Source: Ceratodon purpureus
Lineage: Eukaryota > Streptophyta > Bryopsida > Pseudoditrichales > Ditrichaceae
Assembly (NCBI GenBank): GCA_014871385.1
Contig: CM026423.1
Span: 23,359,067-23,423,066 of the forward strand
DNA length: 64,000 bases
Direction of reading: 5' to 3'
In this document: piece by piece, positions 11,704 to 21,539 of the stretch
Layout: every line of letters starts with the position of its first letter
Numbering within the stretch: the stretch's first letter is position 1
The notes under the pieces: model-generated
Database searches by the model: none
What the model was told of the DNA's origin: nothing
The model's input: the letters and a program-made list of their open reading frames with translations, nothing else
Made by a program: the position numbers and the translations under genes

Positions 11704-12057
11704 TCTGACGACGAACAGGAAGTGCCAGAGGAGACGGGGGAGTAGATTTCAAGTGGGAGGGAACTGGTGGCATCTGCCCCACTACAGGCAGCCGACCCAG
11801 TTCCGGCATGTCCGAATAACCAGGGGGGACCAGTACTGCCAGCTACTCGAGAACATGTAACACCAGGATCTGGACGAGCAGTAGTAGCTTTGCCAAGGAC
11901 AGCATTGATACCAGTCTCGGCAGTGGGACCAGACTCGGCACTCGGATTAGTCTCGGCAGCAAGGGGACCAGTGGTGACCAGGACACCGCCAGGACTAGAG
12001 GCAACACTAGGAGTTCAAGAGGAGGCCGCCACCAGGACTACAACAACTAGTGGCTAG
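11704..12057 (+). pseudogene. Pro/Ala-rich downstream segment of retroelement
   Basis: The frame after the coiled-coil stop continues as a low-complexity segment rich in Pro, Ala, Gly and Thr, interrupted once near 11743. The minus copy has a comparable segment (GGPVSAPSRPVGSPG) after its stop. Probably a disordered tail region. Confidence 0.3.
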
Positions 12058-12193
12058 TGGAATAGATTTACAAGGAATACTTGTAGGACCAGTAGTGAAC
12101 TTGTTGTATCATTCTTTTGACACTTTTTTATTTTTGATTAACTACGTAAAAACCGGAGTATCTGAGGGCAGATGCAGACTAATAGGGGGATAA

Positions 12194-12807
12194 TGTTAAC
12201 GGGATTTTTCTCCTTAGGATTTATACTAGGAGCAGTAAATTAGGAGCAGGAACAGTAAACTGCCAGGAGCAGTAAAACAGTTAGTTACTGTCCAGTTACT
12301 AGTTACTGTGTTTTGGATGAAGTTTTGACAGTTGGATGAAAAATCTACTTGGATGAAAAACGGACAGATTGGATGACAACGGCTAGGGTTTGGGGGATAG
12401 TGAGGAGTGAGGCCGTGGCGGCTCTCACTCTCTCTCTCACTTCTCTTGGGAGTTTGTGTGGCTATGGAGGTTGGAGTGCAGTTTTAGAGGTTAGGGGGAG
12501 TTATGATAGCAAGACCAGGATTGATAGAGGCAGGACTGATTGTACTTGGAGGATAGTAATGATGAGAAAAGGGATCTTTTGATCATTGGTTTTGGTGCAC
12601 ATTAAATGCTAGGGTTTGTAAGAAAGGTGTGTTGGATGAGCTTGCATTCATGATAACTAAGGGCAGATTGTGGATATATTGCTTGCAGCCCAGGAGCAGG
12701 TTAGTTAGAGTAGAAGAACTAGGTGGGTACTAAAATTTCAAAGGGTTCTCTTTTGGTTTGGACAATAAAACTAGATTTACAGGGTGAGACTAAATCACCC
12801 TTTAACA
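12194..12807 (+). repeat. 3' LTR (614 bp)
   Basis: It begins TGTTAACGGG and ends CCCTTTAACA, so its outer bases are TG...CA within an inverted TGTTAA/TTAACA. A purine-rich tract precedes it. It contains repeated GGAGCAGTAAA and TTGGATGAAAA motifs and a CT-rich block, all found in the same order on the opposite strand at 31428-30700. Confidence 0.7.
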
Positions 12808-14040
12808 GTCCTCCCGTTGTTGATGGGCCGACGTCTCCTTGCTCCTGACAGATGGAGATGGTACTGGCCCGGGGCTTCCGACTGGTCGAGAAGGAGCTGA
12901 TACTGGTCCCCCAATAGGATCTAGAGAGGCCACTACTCCCTCAACTATGCAGTTAACCGCCTCTAGCTCTGTGCAGGAAATTGGTTCCGTCTCCTTGGCT
13001 TGACCCTGCTCCTCATCAGACTAATACACGAAGGTGGGGAAGGCTGAAGGCAGCAGCGAACCGTACCAAATACATGTTGTACCGCTCCTGGTCTTCGGTG
13101 TAGGCCTTAAACTCTTCACAAACCTGCTTCTTCAAGGTGGACAGGAGATGCCATGCTAGACCCTTAATTGCTAATGAAGTATTGGTTTCAACTACCTCCA
13201 GTTGACGACGGAGCTGTTGGTTCTCTAGTGCCAGTCTGTCATAATCATGGAGTCGTGCATTCGTCCTTAGTTCCAGATCCAACCTCTGTCTTTGCCTCTC
13301 CTCAACCTGCTCTCCTTGAGCTGCCCATTTGGCCCGTTCCTTACGTTGTTCTTCAGTGAACACGGTTAGTTTGCGCCTGGTCTCAGCCCAGGTGGTCTTC
13401 AGATCGGCCAACTCCTGCCCAGCTACCTGTAATTGGGCGGCCAAATCTATGTTCTTCTTCTCCAGCTCTTGGCTATAGCGGGCCAGGTCCTCATAAGTTG
13501 GCCTCTGATTTTCCAGCCGAGGCTGTAAATCCTTCAAGCGCCCCGTCTCCTCCACCCATTGGTGCATCTGGCCCATGAGTTGCTTCAATCCGGCAGTCAC
13601 TTCTGATTTCTCCCCACGTGCTGGCGAGAATACTCATCCAAGGTTCCTTGGTGGTAGAGCTTTTGCAATATTGGAATTTGGCAACCCCACCAGTCTGCCC
13701 TTGTCGTGCATGGGTTGAATGGAACTCCTGGTCATCCTGCGGTCCTTCGACTGAGGGTTGAGGTTGGAGATCATCGGGTGGTGGTGCAGCTAGTCGTTTG
13801 AGGGAGTTGGCGAGGTAGATGCAGACGAGAAAGCATCGAAGGCATGAGGGATGTAGGCCGGATGTGTAGCAGGGACTGCATTGTTCGTGTCTTCGGCAAG
13901 CAAGTTTAGGGTTTAAGGTGATGGGGAAGAAGGGAAGGGCAAACCACGATCGAATACAAACAAGTGGTGCATCTTTAATTTGCGATGTGGAAGACTGTTG
14001 AGGCACTATTAATGTCGTCAATAGCAATCAAAGAGGTTTT
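12808..14040 (-). pseudogene. coiled-coil retroelement protein, minus copy
   Basis: The best segment (13600-13016) encodes ETGRLKDLQ, PTYEDLARYSQELEKKN, TWAETRRKLTVFTEEQRKER, DYDRLALENQQLRRQLEVVE and KKQVCEEFKAYTEDQERYN, an extended coiled coil homologous to the plus copy at 11125-11703. Upstream (toward 14027) lies a Pro/Gln-rich open segment. Downstream (13015-12820) the frame reads on through SDEEQ and a Pro-rich tail. No pol motifs occur. A four-base insertion relative to the plus copy shifts the last codons. It belongs to a minus-strand retroelement whose LTR is probably the one at 31428, now 16 kb away because of the giant hAT insertion. Confidence 0.5.
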
Positions 14041-14314
14041 ATTTGGTTGCTCATGTAATCGATGAAGGGAATAATAAAACCATAATGAAACTTTGGATTT
14101 GTGAATATTCAGCATCTGAATATGAGTTTGATGAATGTAATTTGAAGATTATACATTGGAAATCATCATTCTATAAATGTTATCCACGCGAACATTGCGA
14201 ACGTCCTGAGAAATCCATGTATAATGGAGTATACCTCTCTGGATTCAAAGACTCTATAATGTACACATGGAGTACACTTTTGAACATATTGATAGGGAGT
14301 ACATTTACAAATGT

Positions 14315-14322
14315 GTTTACAA
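14315..14322. repeat. target-site duplication, left copy
   Basis: GTTTACAA directly precedes the CAGGGTTGT terminus. An identical octamer follows the other terminus at 30604-30611. Eight base pairs is the length typical of hAT elements. Confidence 0.9.
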
Positions 14323-14400
14323 CAGGGTTGTCACGGTTGTCCGGGACGCTCGGGACGTGGGGACGTCCGCGGACGTCCGCCAGCGCCAGGGGACGTCCTG
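14323..14400 (+). repeat. left terminus and subterminal repeats of giant hAT
   Basis: CAGGGTTGTC at the end, then a cluster of GGGACG, GGACGTCC and CGGACGTCC copies within 80 bp. The matching cluster is at the right end. Confidence 0.75.
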
Positions 14401-14459
14401 TGACTTAGAAAAAAAAAATCACCCGCATAGGTTTCACCCCGGGGTGAAACCACATCTTC

Positions 14460-14840
14460 TACGCGGCGGAGGGGTTGCGGGGGAGGGTGCGGCCGTTGCC
14501 GCAGAGCGGGGGGGGGGCCGTCGGACGCGTCGGGAAGGGGCCGTCCCCGGCGACGGCCCCTTGCCGTCGCCGCGGTGGGGGCGGCCGTCCCCGGCGACGG
14601 CCCCTTGCCGTCGCCGCGGTGGGGGGGGCCGTCCCCGGCGACGGCCCCTTGCCGTTGCCGCGGTGGGGGGGGCCGTCCCCGGCGACGGCCCCTTGCCGTC
14701 GCCGCGGTGGGGGGGGCCGTCCCCGGCGACGGCCCCTTGCCGTCGCCGCGGAGCGGGGGGCCGTCCCCGGCGACGGCCCCTTCGACGGCCGTGACAGTCC
14801 ATGATCGGACGGCCCCTCGTTGACTTACGGCCTCGACGGC
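14460..14840. repeat. GC-rich island 1 with 44-bp tandem repeat
   Basis: Six tandem units of 43-45 bp, starting at 14541, 14584, 14629, 14673, 14717 and 14761. Each contains CCGTCCCCGGCGACGGCCCC, which can pair with itself as a hairpin. It lies 260 bp upstream of the transposase start. Long arginine/proline open frames across it come from its composition and are not genes. Confidence 0.8.
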
Positions 14841-15102
14841 CGTCCTCCGCTGATTTTTAGGGCTTACCCCTTGGCATTTCATGGAATGAGTATAAAAGAC
14901 CCCTCCTGAAAGTTGCCATTACACTTCTGAATTGTACTCCATGTGCTACTAGTTGCACTAATATACGTGTGTATCTGTTGCATGGTGAACGGCGGCGTTC
15001 AAAAGTGTGTTGAATTGGAGCTTCTTCGGAGGCTCTAGTTCTCTTGAGGACGTGGTACCCCGATTTTTTGAAGTTTTTCCGGGCGATCTATCAAGTGCAC
15101 CA

Positions 15103-18087
15103 ATGGCGTCTAAAAGTTACTCCCCATGGTATACCGAAGTTCATATGATCGATGCGGAGAAGAAGAAGACTGAGATGGTTCAATGTATGCTATGCAAGAA
15201 CACTTTCGCAAAGAGGATTGAGCGGATGCTTAGTCATTTGGGCTATGACAAAGTTCTAGGGCTACGGACTAGTGGAGTAGGTCGTTGCACTAATTTGTCA
15301 CCCGCTATACTGTCCTTGTTCAAGAATTGCGGTGGCAAATTCCCTAACGACTCCAGAATATTCATGTCGAAGCAGAGTACTTCCCCGGTGACTCGTGGCA
15401 ATATATCCCCGAGAGTGAACACTCCCATGGATGTGGACTCATGCGCTGGATCCCGGGTTTCAACTCGGAAGAAAGAACCCGTCTTATTGGGTGAGGGTGT
15501 ACCTTCCATTTCCACTCTTCCGGGGGAAGGTAGTGGACAGTTTCCTCCTTTGAAGGCAAAGAGGCAATCTACCCTTCAAGAGGGCTTCAAAGAGACTCAG
15601 AGGCGGGAATGCGACAAAGCATGGGCCACATGTTTTTACAAGAACAGTATCCCGTTTAACGTGGCTCGGAGTGCCTCTTTCAAGGACGCGGTGTTGAAGA
15701 CGTCCAACATGAAGAGATCATACACACCTCCATCTTACCACCATCTCCGAACAAATTTACTAGCCCAAGCAAGGACTGATTTGGAGACTTCCTTGAATGA
15801 TAGGATTTTTTCAAGTGTTAGGAAGTACGGGGGAACGTTGGCCCTGGATGGGTGGACTTCTGTAAGCAGTCGCCCTCTAATAAACGCAATGCTGGTATCT
15901 CCAGCTGGTGAGTTATTCTTGGGAGCCGTTGACACGAGTGGGAAAGAGAAGGATGCTGTTTTCGTAGCAACCGTCATTGAGAAGTTTATCCAACAAGTTG
16001 GAGAACGGAACATCATTCAAGTATGCTACGATAATGCTCCGGTGATGCTTAATGCCGGAAAGTTGGTCCAAGCACTCTATCCATCCATATTTGTCCAAGG
16101 ATGTGCTGCCCATGCGATGGACCTTTTGTTGGAGGATTGGAGTAAGATGAAGTGGGTGAAGGAGCTCCTAGATCGGGCTAAGAACTTGGTTAAGTTCATA
16201 AAGATAAGGCAAATGCCACTCTCGGTATTTCGAAAGCACGAGGCAAAACTTAGCTTGCTGATGCCTGGTCAGACTAGGTTTGCATCGCACTACATTATGA
16301 TTTCGCGTCTACTGAAGGTTCGAGGAGCATTGGAGCAGAGCGTTGTGGATCCTGACTGGAGAAACTACGAAACGAAGAAGACCTTATCTGCCCGTGACAA
16401 AGCGAAGATCTCACGCGATGTTAAGAGGGTTGTCTTGGATGACGTTTTCTGGGAGCAATGTGCAAACTTCAAGTGGATGACGAGTCCCGTTGTATATGCC
16501 CTACGAGAGTTTGATGCGAAGGAATCGGCATTGGGTAAAGCCTACGTCGTTCTCCGCAACCTTGAGAAGCATGTTCTCTCTTTACGCCATGAGCCCTTCA
16601 AACTAGACTCAGACAATGGTGATTACTGCGAGGACTCATTTTACGAGCGTAAAGCCATGATTACATCACCCTTACAGTGTGCTGCTGCGCTTCTAAACCC
16701 TTATCTTATTGACGATGAGGACCTTCGCAATGATACTGATGCAATGGCATCGGCGAAGGAGGTCTTGTTGTCGATGGCTCCTCCGACACTGAAGGAAGTG
16801 GTCATAGAAGAGTTCTTTGCATTTCGTGAAGCTTATCCTCCGTTTCGTGACGTACGTGAATCCTCTAAGTCACAACTGCCGCCTTCTGGTTGGTGGGATA
16901 TATACGGATCCGCTGGTAAATTCATTTCCCCAATTGCAAAAAGGATTTTAGCTCAGCCCCTGTCTTCTTCTTCATGCGAGCGGAATTGGAGTAGCTACTC
17001 CTTTGTCCACGACAGGAAGCGAAACCGTTTACTTCCGGAGAGGGCTAATGACCTCGTGTTTGTGTATACAAATTCCAAGATAATTTCCCAGTCCAAGTTG
17101 AGTGCCTTAGGCAGGTTCTACGGGGAGTTGGAGGGGAAGGAGGATCCGAAGGCCGTGGAAACCGAGGATGTTGACAACTCTAGTGAGTCTGATGTTGATC
17201 TACCCTTCGATGATCTATCAATTGACCCCCCCATCGAGGCCCCAGTCGACGACCTCGAGGTGTCTCCGAAAGGAAAATCCCGTTGTTCTCCTGCGCCAAT
17301 GGAGCGTGCTTTCGAGTATGATGATGTCGAAGAAGAAGGTACCAACGAGGAGGATACGATTCCTCTTTCCTCTTTTTTGAATGGAGACGGTTTATTAAAC
17401 AGTGATAAGATTCTCCGGGGAGGATCCTCTCATACTACCGTGGATTTGGTCATACCAAAGAAAGAGGGAGACCCCACCATTGATACTTCTAAGGTTGTTT
17501 CTCCAAACTTCAACCGCCTGAAGGACGATATGGTTCCACCCACTACAAAGGAGGATGTGCCCGTACCCGTATCGGGTGCATCTCGCACATTGTTTGGAAC
17601 TGCAAAGACTAGGGTCCAAGTTGGTCGGTTCGAATCGTCCACGAGGTTGGTTGAGTTGTCTAAAAAAATGAAGGCAGATGCTAAGGCTGCTGAAGTAGCG
17701 GAGAAATGTAGGAAGAGATTGGTCCGAACCCGACAAGCGGACCCGGGCCTCCTCTCTACTGATGACGGACTTCCAATTGGGAATCTCTTTGGGCCGAAGT
17801 TGGCTTTGGGAAAACCGGACATATTTCCTGAGAAACCCCCTGCTAGAGCCACGTCCAAGCGAAAGGCTGTAGACAAGACTCAGAAGGTGTTGGCTTTCAA
17901 TCCTGGGAGGCCAAAAACTCCTTTGGATGACCCGAATGGCCCAAAGAAATTCCTGAACCCATTCGAGTCAAAGAAGAAGACTAAGGCGAGGGTGAAGAAG
18001 GTACGCGAGAGCGATGGCGATGACGAATACGATTCTTCCGGTCCTAGTGGGGCCGAAGTGAAGGACGACAGCGATTATGTGGCCTGA
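15103..18087 (+). CDS. hAT transposase (994 aa)
   Basis: The start chosen is ATG 15103 (MASKSYSPW); the open frame extends to a GTG at 15007. Residues 26-46 (CMLC...H) form a BED-type zinc finger for DNA binding. A DUF659/hAT core follows: LALDGWTS with Asp249, VCYDNAPVM with Asp310, and GCAAHAMDLLLEDW. The C-terminal hAT dimerisation motif LSSSSCERNWSSYSFVHDRK carries the presumed third catalytic residue, Glu626. These give the D-D-E triad that cuts and joins the element ends. After about residue 680 there is an unusual tail of some 310 residues, acidic then Lys/Pro-rich, with no fold I recognise and an acidic C-terminus. The frame is uninterrupted. It is the only transposase in the element, so it is the likely driver of the whole 16-kb unit. 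Confidence 0.93.
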   Translation: MASKSYSPWYTEVHMIDAEKKKTEMVQCMLCKNTFAKRIERMLSHLGYDKVLGLRTSGVGRCTNLSPAILSLFKNCGGKFPNDSRIFMSKQSTSPVTRGNISPRVNTPMDVDSCAGSRVSTRKKEPVLLGEGVPSISTLPGEGSGQFPPLKAKRQSTLQEGFKETQRRECDKAWATCFYKNSIPFNVARSASFKDAVLKTSNMKRSYTPPSYHHLRTNLLAQARTDLETSLNDRIFSSVRKYGGTLALDGWTSVSSRPLINAMLVSPAGELFLGAVDTSGKEKDAVFVATVIEKFIQQVGERNIIQVCYDNAPVMLNAGKLVQALYPSIFVQGCAAHAMDLLLEDWSKMKWVKELLDRAKNLVKFIKIRQMPLSVFRKHEAKLSLLMPGQTRFASHYIMISRLLKVRGALEQSVVDPDWRNYETKKTLSARDKAKISRDVKRVVLDDVFWEQCANFKWMTSPVVYALREFDAKESALGKAYVVLRNLEKHVLSLRHEPFKLDSDNGDYCEDSFYERKAMITSPLQCAAALLNPYLIDDEDLRNDTDAMASAKEVLLSMAPPTLKEVVIEEFFAFREAYPPFRDVRESSKSQLPPSGWWDIYGSAGKFISPIAKRILAQPLSSSSCERNWSSYSFVHDRKRNRLLPERANDLVFVYTNSKIISQSKLSALGRFYGELEGKEDPKAVETEDVDNSSESDVDLPFDDLSIDPPIEAPVDDLEVSPKGKSRCSPAPMERAFEYDDVEEEGTNEEDTIPLSSFLNGDGLLNSDKILRGGSSHTTVDLVIPKKEGDPTIDTSKVVSPNFNRLKDDMVPPTTKEDVPVPVSGASRTLFGTAKTRVQVGRFESSTRLVELSKKMKADAKAAEVAEKCRKRLVRTRQADPGLLSTDDGLPIGNLFGPKLALGKPDIFPEKPPARATSKRKAVDKTQKVLAFNPGRPKTPLDDPNGPKKFLNPFESKKKTKARVKKVRESDGDDEYDSSGPSGAEVKDDSDYVA

Positions 18088-18601
18088 TTGGGCACGATAG
18101 TTAGAAGGCGGCATTTCCAGTGCACCACCCTAGAATGCCACTCTTTTATGAATGTCCATTTCTAGAAACCATTATCATATCATATACATTTAACTTTTAA
18201 GCGGTGGTGCTTGCCTCCTCAATATTGTCCTCCACGTTGTGTACTTATGTTTACTTTGATTGTACTTCTCGCAATTTCTTTCTTGTAATGAATGTACAAA
18301 ATCTACATATGAAGTTCGATGCATCTAAGTACTAACAACTCTTTCAACACAAATGCAACTCCGAGAAAACATAAATGAAATTGTATTAAAACCAGAGGTA
18401 ATTTTTGTATTAAGTGCCATCCTCCAGTCGTTAACTATTTTCTGAAGAGCATCGTCAAACTTCTTAGTGATCACCCAGTAGCATAGGTCCGAATATTTGA
18501 AGGATTCCTCTGTAAAAGTGCGACGATGCTGAATGGCTTCTTCTAGTTTGGCCAATACAAGTGCCCTCCCAACCGGGGTTCTGTCATACATCTTGTACTC
18601 A
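18088..18601. other. convergent 3' region between transposase and RING gene
   Basis: About 510 bp of AT-rich noncoding sequence between two convergent stop codons. A short minus-strand frame (18591-18325) has no recognisable features. Confidence 0.4.
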
Positions 18602-21313
18602 TCAAGTTGGCCATAGTCCCGTGGGCCGTTCTACTTCTCTTCTCTTACCGTCGGCATCTACCACAACTTCCGGTTTTGGAGACCGGAAGAAGCGATTGCC
18701 ATGCATACTCCAATGTCCACCGAAGTTCCTACAAAAAAATTCTCGGTCCTTGGCATCCGGAATTTCACGTGCCCTCATCTCCACCTCATAGTCGTGTGTC
18801 ATCCATGAAAGATCGTCCATTCCGGCATCGTTAGCCGTAGATAGTTGGTGAGTCATTGTCTCCGGGTTCCAAGCCAGTGATTTGCCCCAATCATAATAAT
18901 TCAGCTCTTTCTTAGGTAGTTGGTCTAGTGGTAAATTCCACCGATCAAACTCATGCCCAGGCGGCATCACGTGTTGTAGTCCCAGCATCTCGTAAAAACG
19001 TGAACTAATTGGGGAGCGGCACATAACACACTGTTTGTTGTTTAAAGCAGCCTTCGCGATGCAGGTTATGTGGAACTTGTGATTACAATTTCCCATCTCA
19101 AAGGCCCCTTCCGGCCCAAAATATTGTTGACAGATGGGACACGTTTCCTTCGAATATTCCTCCGACGGTTTGCGGGTATGGATAACCACACGTTTCGATT
19201 CATCCAAATGAGATGATAGTACATCGTACGGCATCCACCCCTCCTCGACCTCTAGCGCCCAGTCGATGACCCCTTCTTTATTTTTGGAACTATGTAATGT
19301 GCGCTCCATCATTTCTCCTACATCGCGCCATATCGTGATTTTTGTAGCATCCTCGCCGCCCTTGGCTGCTGCCTTGTTATACTTCTGTAAAGATGATTGG
19401 ATAGCTTCTTCGACATCCATAGAAGTAATTGCACATTTCTTCATATCCTGTTGTGCTCTAGAGACTATTGTCTCCTTATCTCGTAGTTTGTGGACCCAAC
19501 CAAGCCATGATAATGCCCTTATGGAAGATGGTGTATCATCTACCATCTGTATAGTGGTCTTCAGCCTTTCCAGTTCCGTACGGGCCTCGTCTCTTTCCCT
19601 TCTAGCCACCTCCAAATCCCGTAAAAGAATGTCTAATTCTATTGAATCATCCATTGGCCCTTTTCCTCTATCCTCATGTCCAGGTGTTGCTTGGCTAGAG
19701 CCAATGTCCAATGGAACTGGACCAGATGTCATTTTAGACTTCTGAGACGCCATCCCTTGTGTGGCCCCATCTCCACTTTTATTTGAAAATTTAGAAAGGC
19801 CAAGGTCATCGGAATCCTCACCATCGCTCAGTACTTCAATGATACGATCCTTTCCTTCCACCTTCACCACTTCCTTCTTCACCGCAGGCTTCACTTCTTT
19901 TATTTTGTTTTTCTCCTTAACTATCGGGTGGAATTTTTCGCACTCTTCCAATTGTGCACTCCAATTCATCTTCACTATGTCCAAGCTTTTTTTCAAACTC
20001 TTGATTAGTTGCGTTGCCTCCATTAAATCCTTACTTAGGGCCACGTTCTCTTCGCCTAATTTCACACGGTCTTCCAGAAGAGGCTTAATGGAAGATGCCA
20101 AAGTGTCAAAGCCAAGGGCTCCCTGTATCATGCCCGGAGTGATACTTCCAAATGCATGAGCCATATTTATGAGATCTGGTGCCATAGCGCCTAATACGGA
20201 AGCCCCTTCTTTCAGGGTGTGTGCAATCTTCAACACATTATGAATTTGTTGCACTTCCTCCGTGGTTTTTCCTACAGCGTCTCCCTCTGTGGTATTCTCT
20301 AAGCCCCCACGCTGTTCATCAGAGGACACCTCCGTCAATTTGATGCTAAAATCTAGTAACTCCTTCAATGATTCGTTGTTTGGCATCGACTTCACCAGCT
20401 CCATAATCTCCGAAATGGAATGAACTGCATCCTTTGTGCTATCCTCTTCGGTAGGCACTTGTACTATTGCCAAGGAACTTGGACCATCATCCACTGAACG
20501 AGGGTTGGAGCATCCGGCTTCCGCAGCCGTAAGATGTGTTGAGCAGTCATTGTCCACCTCCACTTCCACCTCATCTACGGCTGCCTTGCCCTTTGTATCG
20601 TTGGAAGATTTCACCGTGATTCCCAGGTCTGCTCTAGGAATAGTAGGGACATTAGTTTCTGTGGCAACTAGGAACATCGTAGCGATCACATTGGCAATGG
20701 CAACGGGCTTCTTTTCCTCTGGACGATGCGGAGTTTTATTCTGTAATTTTTTTACTTCATTCTTCGGAAAGCTCTTTAGATGTGGCCACTGCCGCTTTCG
20801 GAACTCCGCTACGACCTTCTTTGCTTCCAAAGGATCGATCAGATATAAATCCGGAATGTCTCTTACCATCCATCCAATTTTCAACGGCCTGTCTTTCGTA
20901 GTGGGGTACGTACACCAACTAATCTTCCGCTTCAATATTAGCTCCGCATATACCATACTGCAAATGGTATAATTGAAATGGCCTTTGCTGGGCTTCCGTT
21001 GCCCAAACATAGTAGTCCAGACTTCATATGCCCGATGCAAGAAATGGTCATCCATGCATGACCAGGGCTTGCAACTAAAAGTCCGTGTGTTCATCTCGTG
21101 TTCTTCTCGGGGCCACAACTTGTCAATGTGATACATCTTCACATACTTCTTGCACTCCTTGAAAGTCCAGAAAATCTCCCCTACAGATTTCCAGCCTTCT
21201 TCTGCTACAATGTTTTTGTTGTCTAGGATCTCCCAAGAAAAGTTGTGGCACATTCCCTTCGGCCTGTTCCTCTTCCCGGTTCCTCCAATCTCATCATGTT
21301 CCGGATCCGCCAT
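18602..21313 (-). CDS. RING-finger coiled-coil protein, giant hAT cargo (903 aa)
   Basis: One uninterrupted frame from ATG 21313 (MADPEHDEIGG). Residues about 20-185 form an N-terminal domain (CKKYVKMYHIDKLWP at 54, NYTICSMVYAELILKRKISW near 114-133) shared with the neighbouring cargo protein at 25476. The middle is acidic and low complexity, with coiled-coil stretches around 410-480 and 560-600. Residues 725-762 form a RING-H2-type finger: CPIC, NCNHKFHITC, CVMC, with all eight zinc ligands present. About 140 further residues follow. RING-H2 fingers usually recruit E2 enzymes in ubiquitin ligases, so an E3 ligase acting on host or transposition proteins is plausible but unproven. It converges on the transposase gene and is read from GC-rich island 2. 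Confidence 0.88.
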   Translation of the reverse strand: MADPEHDEIGGTGKRNRPKGMCHNFSWEILDNKNIVAEEGWKSVGEIFWTFKECKKYVKMYHIDKLWPREEHEMNTRTFSCKPWSCMDDHFLHRAYEVWTTMFGQRKPSKGHFNYTICSMVYAELILKRKISWCTYPTTKDRPLKIGWMVRDIPDLYLIDPLEAKKVVAEFRKRQWPHLKSFPKNEVKKLQNKTPHRPEEKKPVAIANVIATMFLVATETNVPTIPRADLGITVKSSNDTKGKAAVDEVEVEVDNDCSTHLTAAEAGCSNPRSVDDGPSSLAIVQVPTEEDSTKDAVHSISEIMELVKSMPNNESLKELLDFSIKLTEVSSDEQRGGLENTTEGDAVGKTTEEVQQIHNVLKIAHTLKEGASVLGAMAPDLINMAHAFGSITPGMIQGALGFDTLASSIKPLLEDRVKLGEENVALSKDLMEATQLIKSLKKSLDIVKMNWSAQLEECEKFHPIVKEKNKIKEVKPAVKKEVVKVEGKDRIIEVLSDGEDSDDLGLSKFSNKSGDGATQGMASQKSKMTSGPVPLDIGSSQATPGHEDRGKGPMDDSIELDILLRDLEVARRERDEARTELERLKTTIQMVDDTPSSIRALSWLGWVHKLRDKETIVSRAQQDMKKCAITSMDVEEAIQSSLQKYNKAAAKGGEDATKITIWRDVGEMMERTLHSSKNKEGVIDWALEVEEGWMPYDVLSSHLDESKRVVIHTRKPSEEYSKETCPICQQYFGPEGAFEMGNCNHKFHITCIAKAALNNKQCVMCRSPISSRFYEMLGLQHVMPPGHEFDRWNLPLDQLPKKELNYYDWGKSLAWNPETMTHQLSTANDAGMDDLSWMTHDYEVEMRAREIPDAKDREFFCRNFGGHWSMHGNRFFRSPKPEVVVDADGKRREVERPTGLWPT

Positions 21314-21539
21314 AGTAACCTCGTTTTAAACAAAAACGATATGGTTTTGTTTTAAAGAAAACAAGGAGTTGATAAATGACGTTTACAAAATAACAAATAC
21401 AGAAAATTCAAAAATCCCCCCCCCACAATAAAAAGGGACCCCCATCTCCTCACCCCCACGTACCAACAAGCTCCGAAGTGAATTGGGAAACTGTAGCAAT
21501 AGGAGAGGGACTATTGAGGAGAGTGAAGTGAGGAAGTGG

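Larger units (their letters stand above)
8036..12193 (+). mobile_element. LTR retroelement internal region lacking pol
   Basis: A degenerate internal region read on the plus strand ends in a purine-rich tract (AGGGGGATAA) directly before the LTR at 12194. It encodes a Gln/Glu/Arg-rich start, a gag-like globular region split by a MITE, an acidic/basic linker, a coiled-coil protein and a Pro/Ala-rich tail. No reverse transcriptase, integrase or protease motif was found in any frame, so this is a non-autonomous or internally deleted element. Its 5' end is missing: homology to element 1 runs to about 8035 and this sequence starts at once. Confidence 0.55.

Noticed and set aside
14267..14882. Several overlapping long frames rich in Arg, Pro, Ala and Gly on both strands, also at 21450-22160, 24344-25257 and 29579-30564
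   Set aside because: They arise from GC-rich repeats that lack stop codons by composition. All strands and frames are open at once and the translations are repeat-like.
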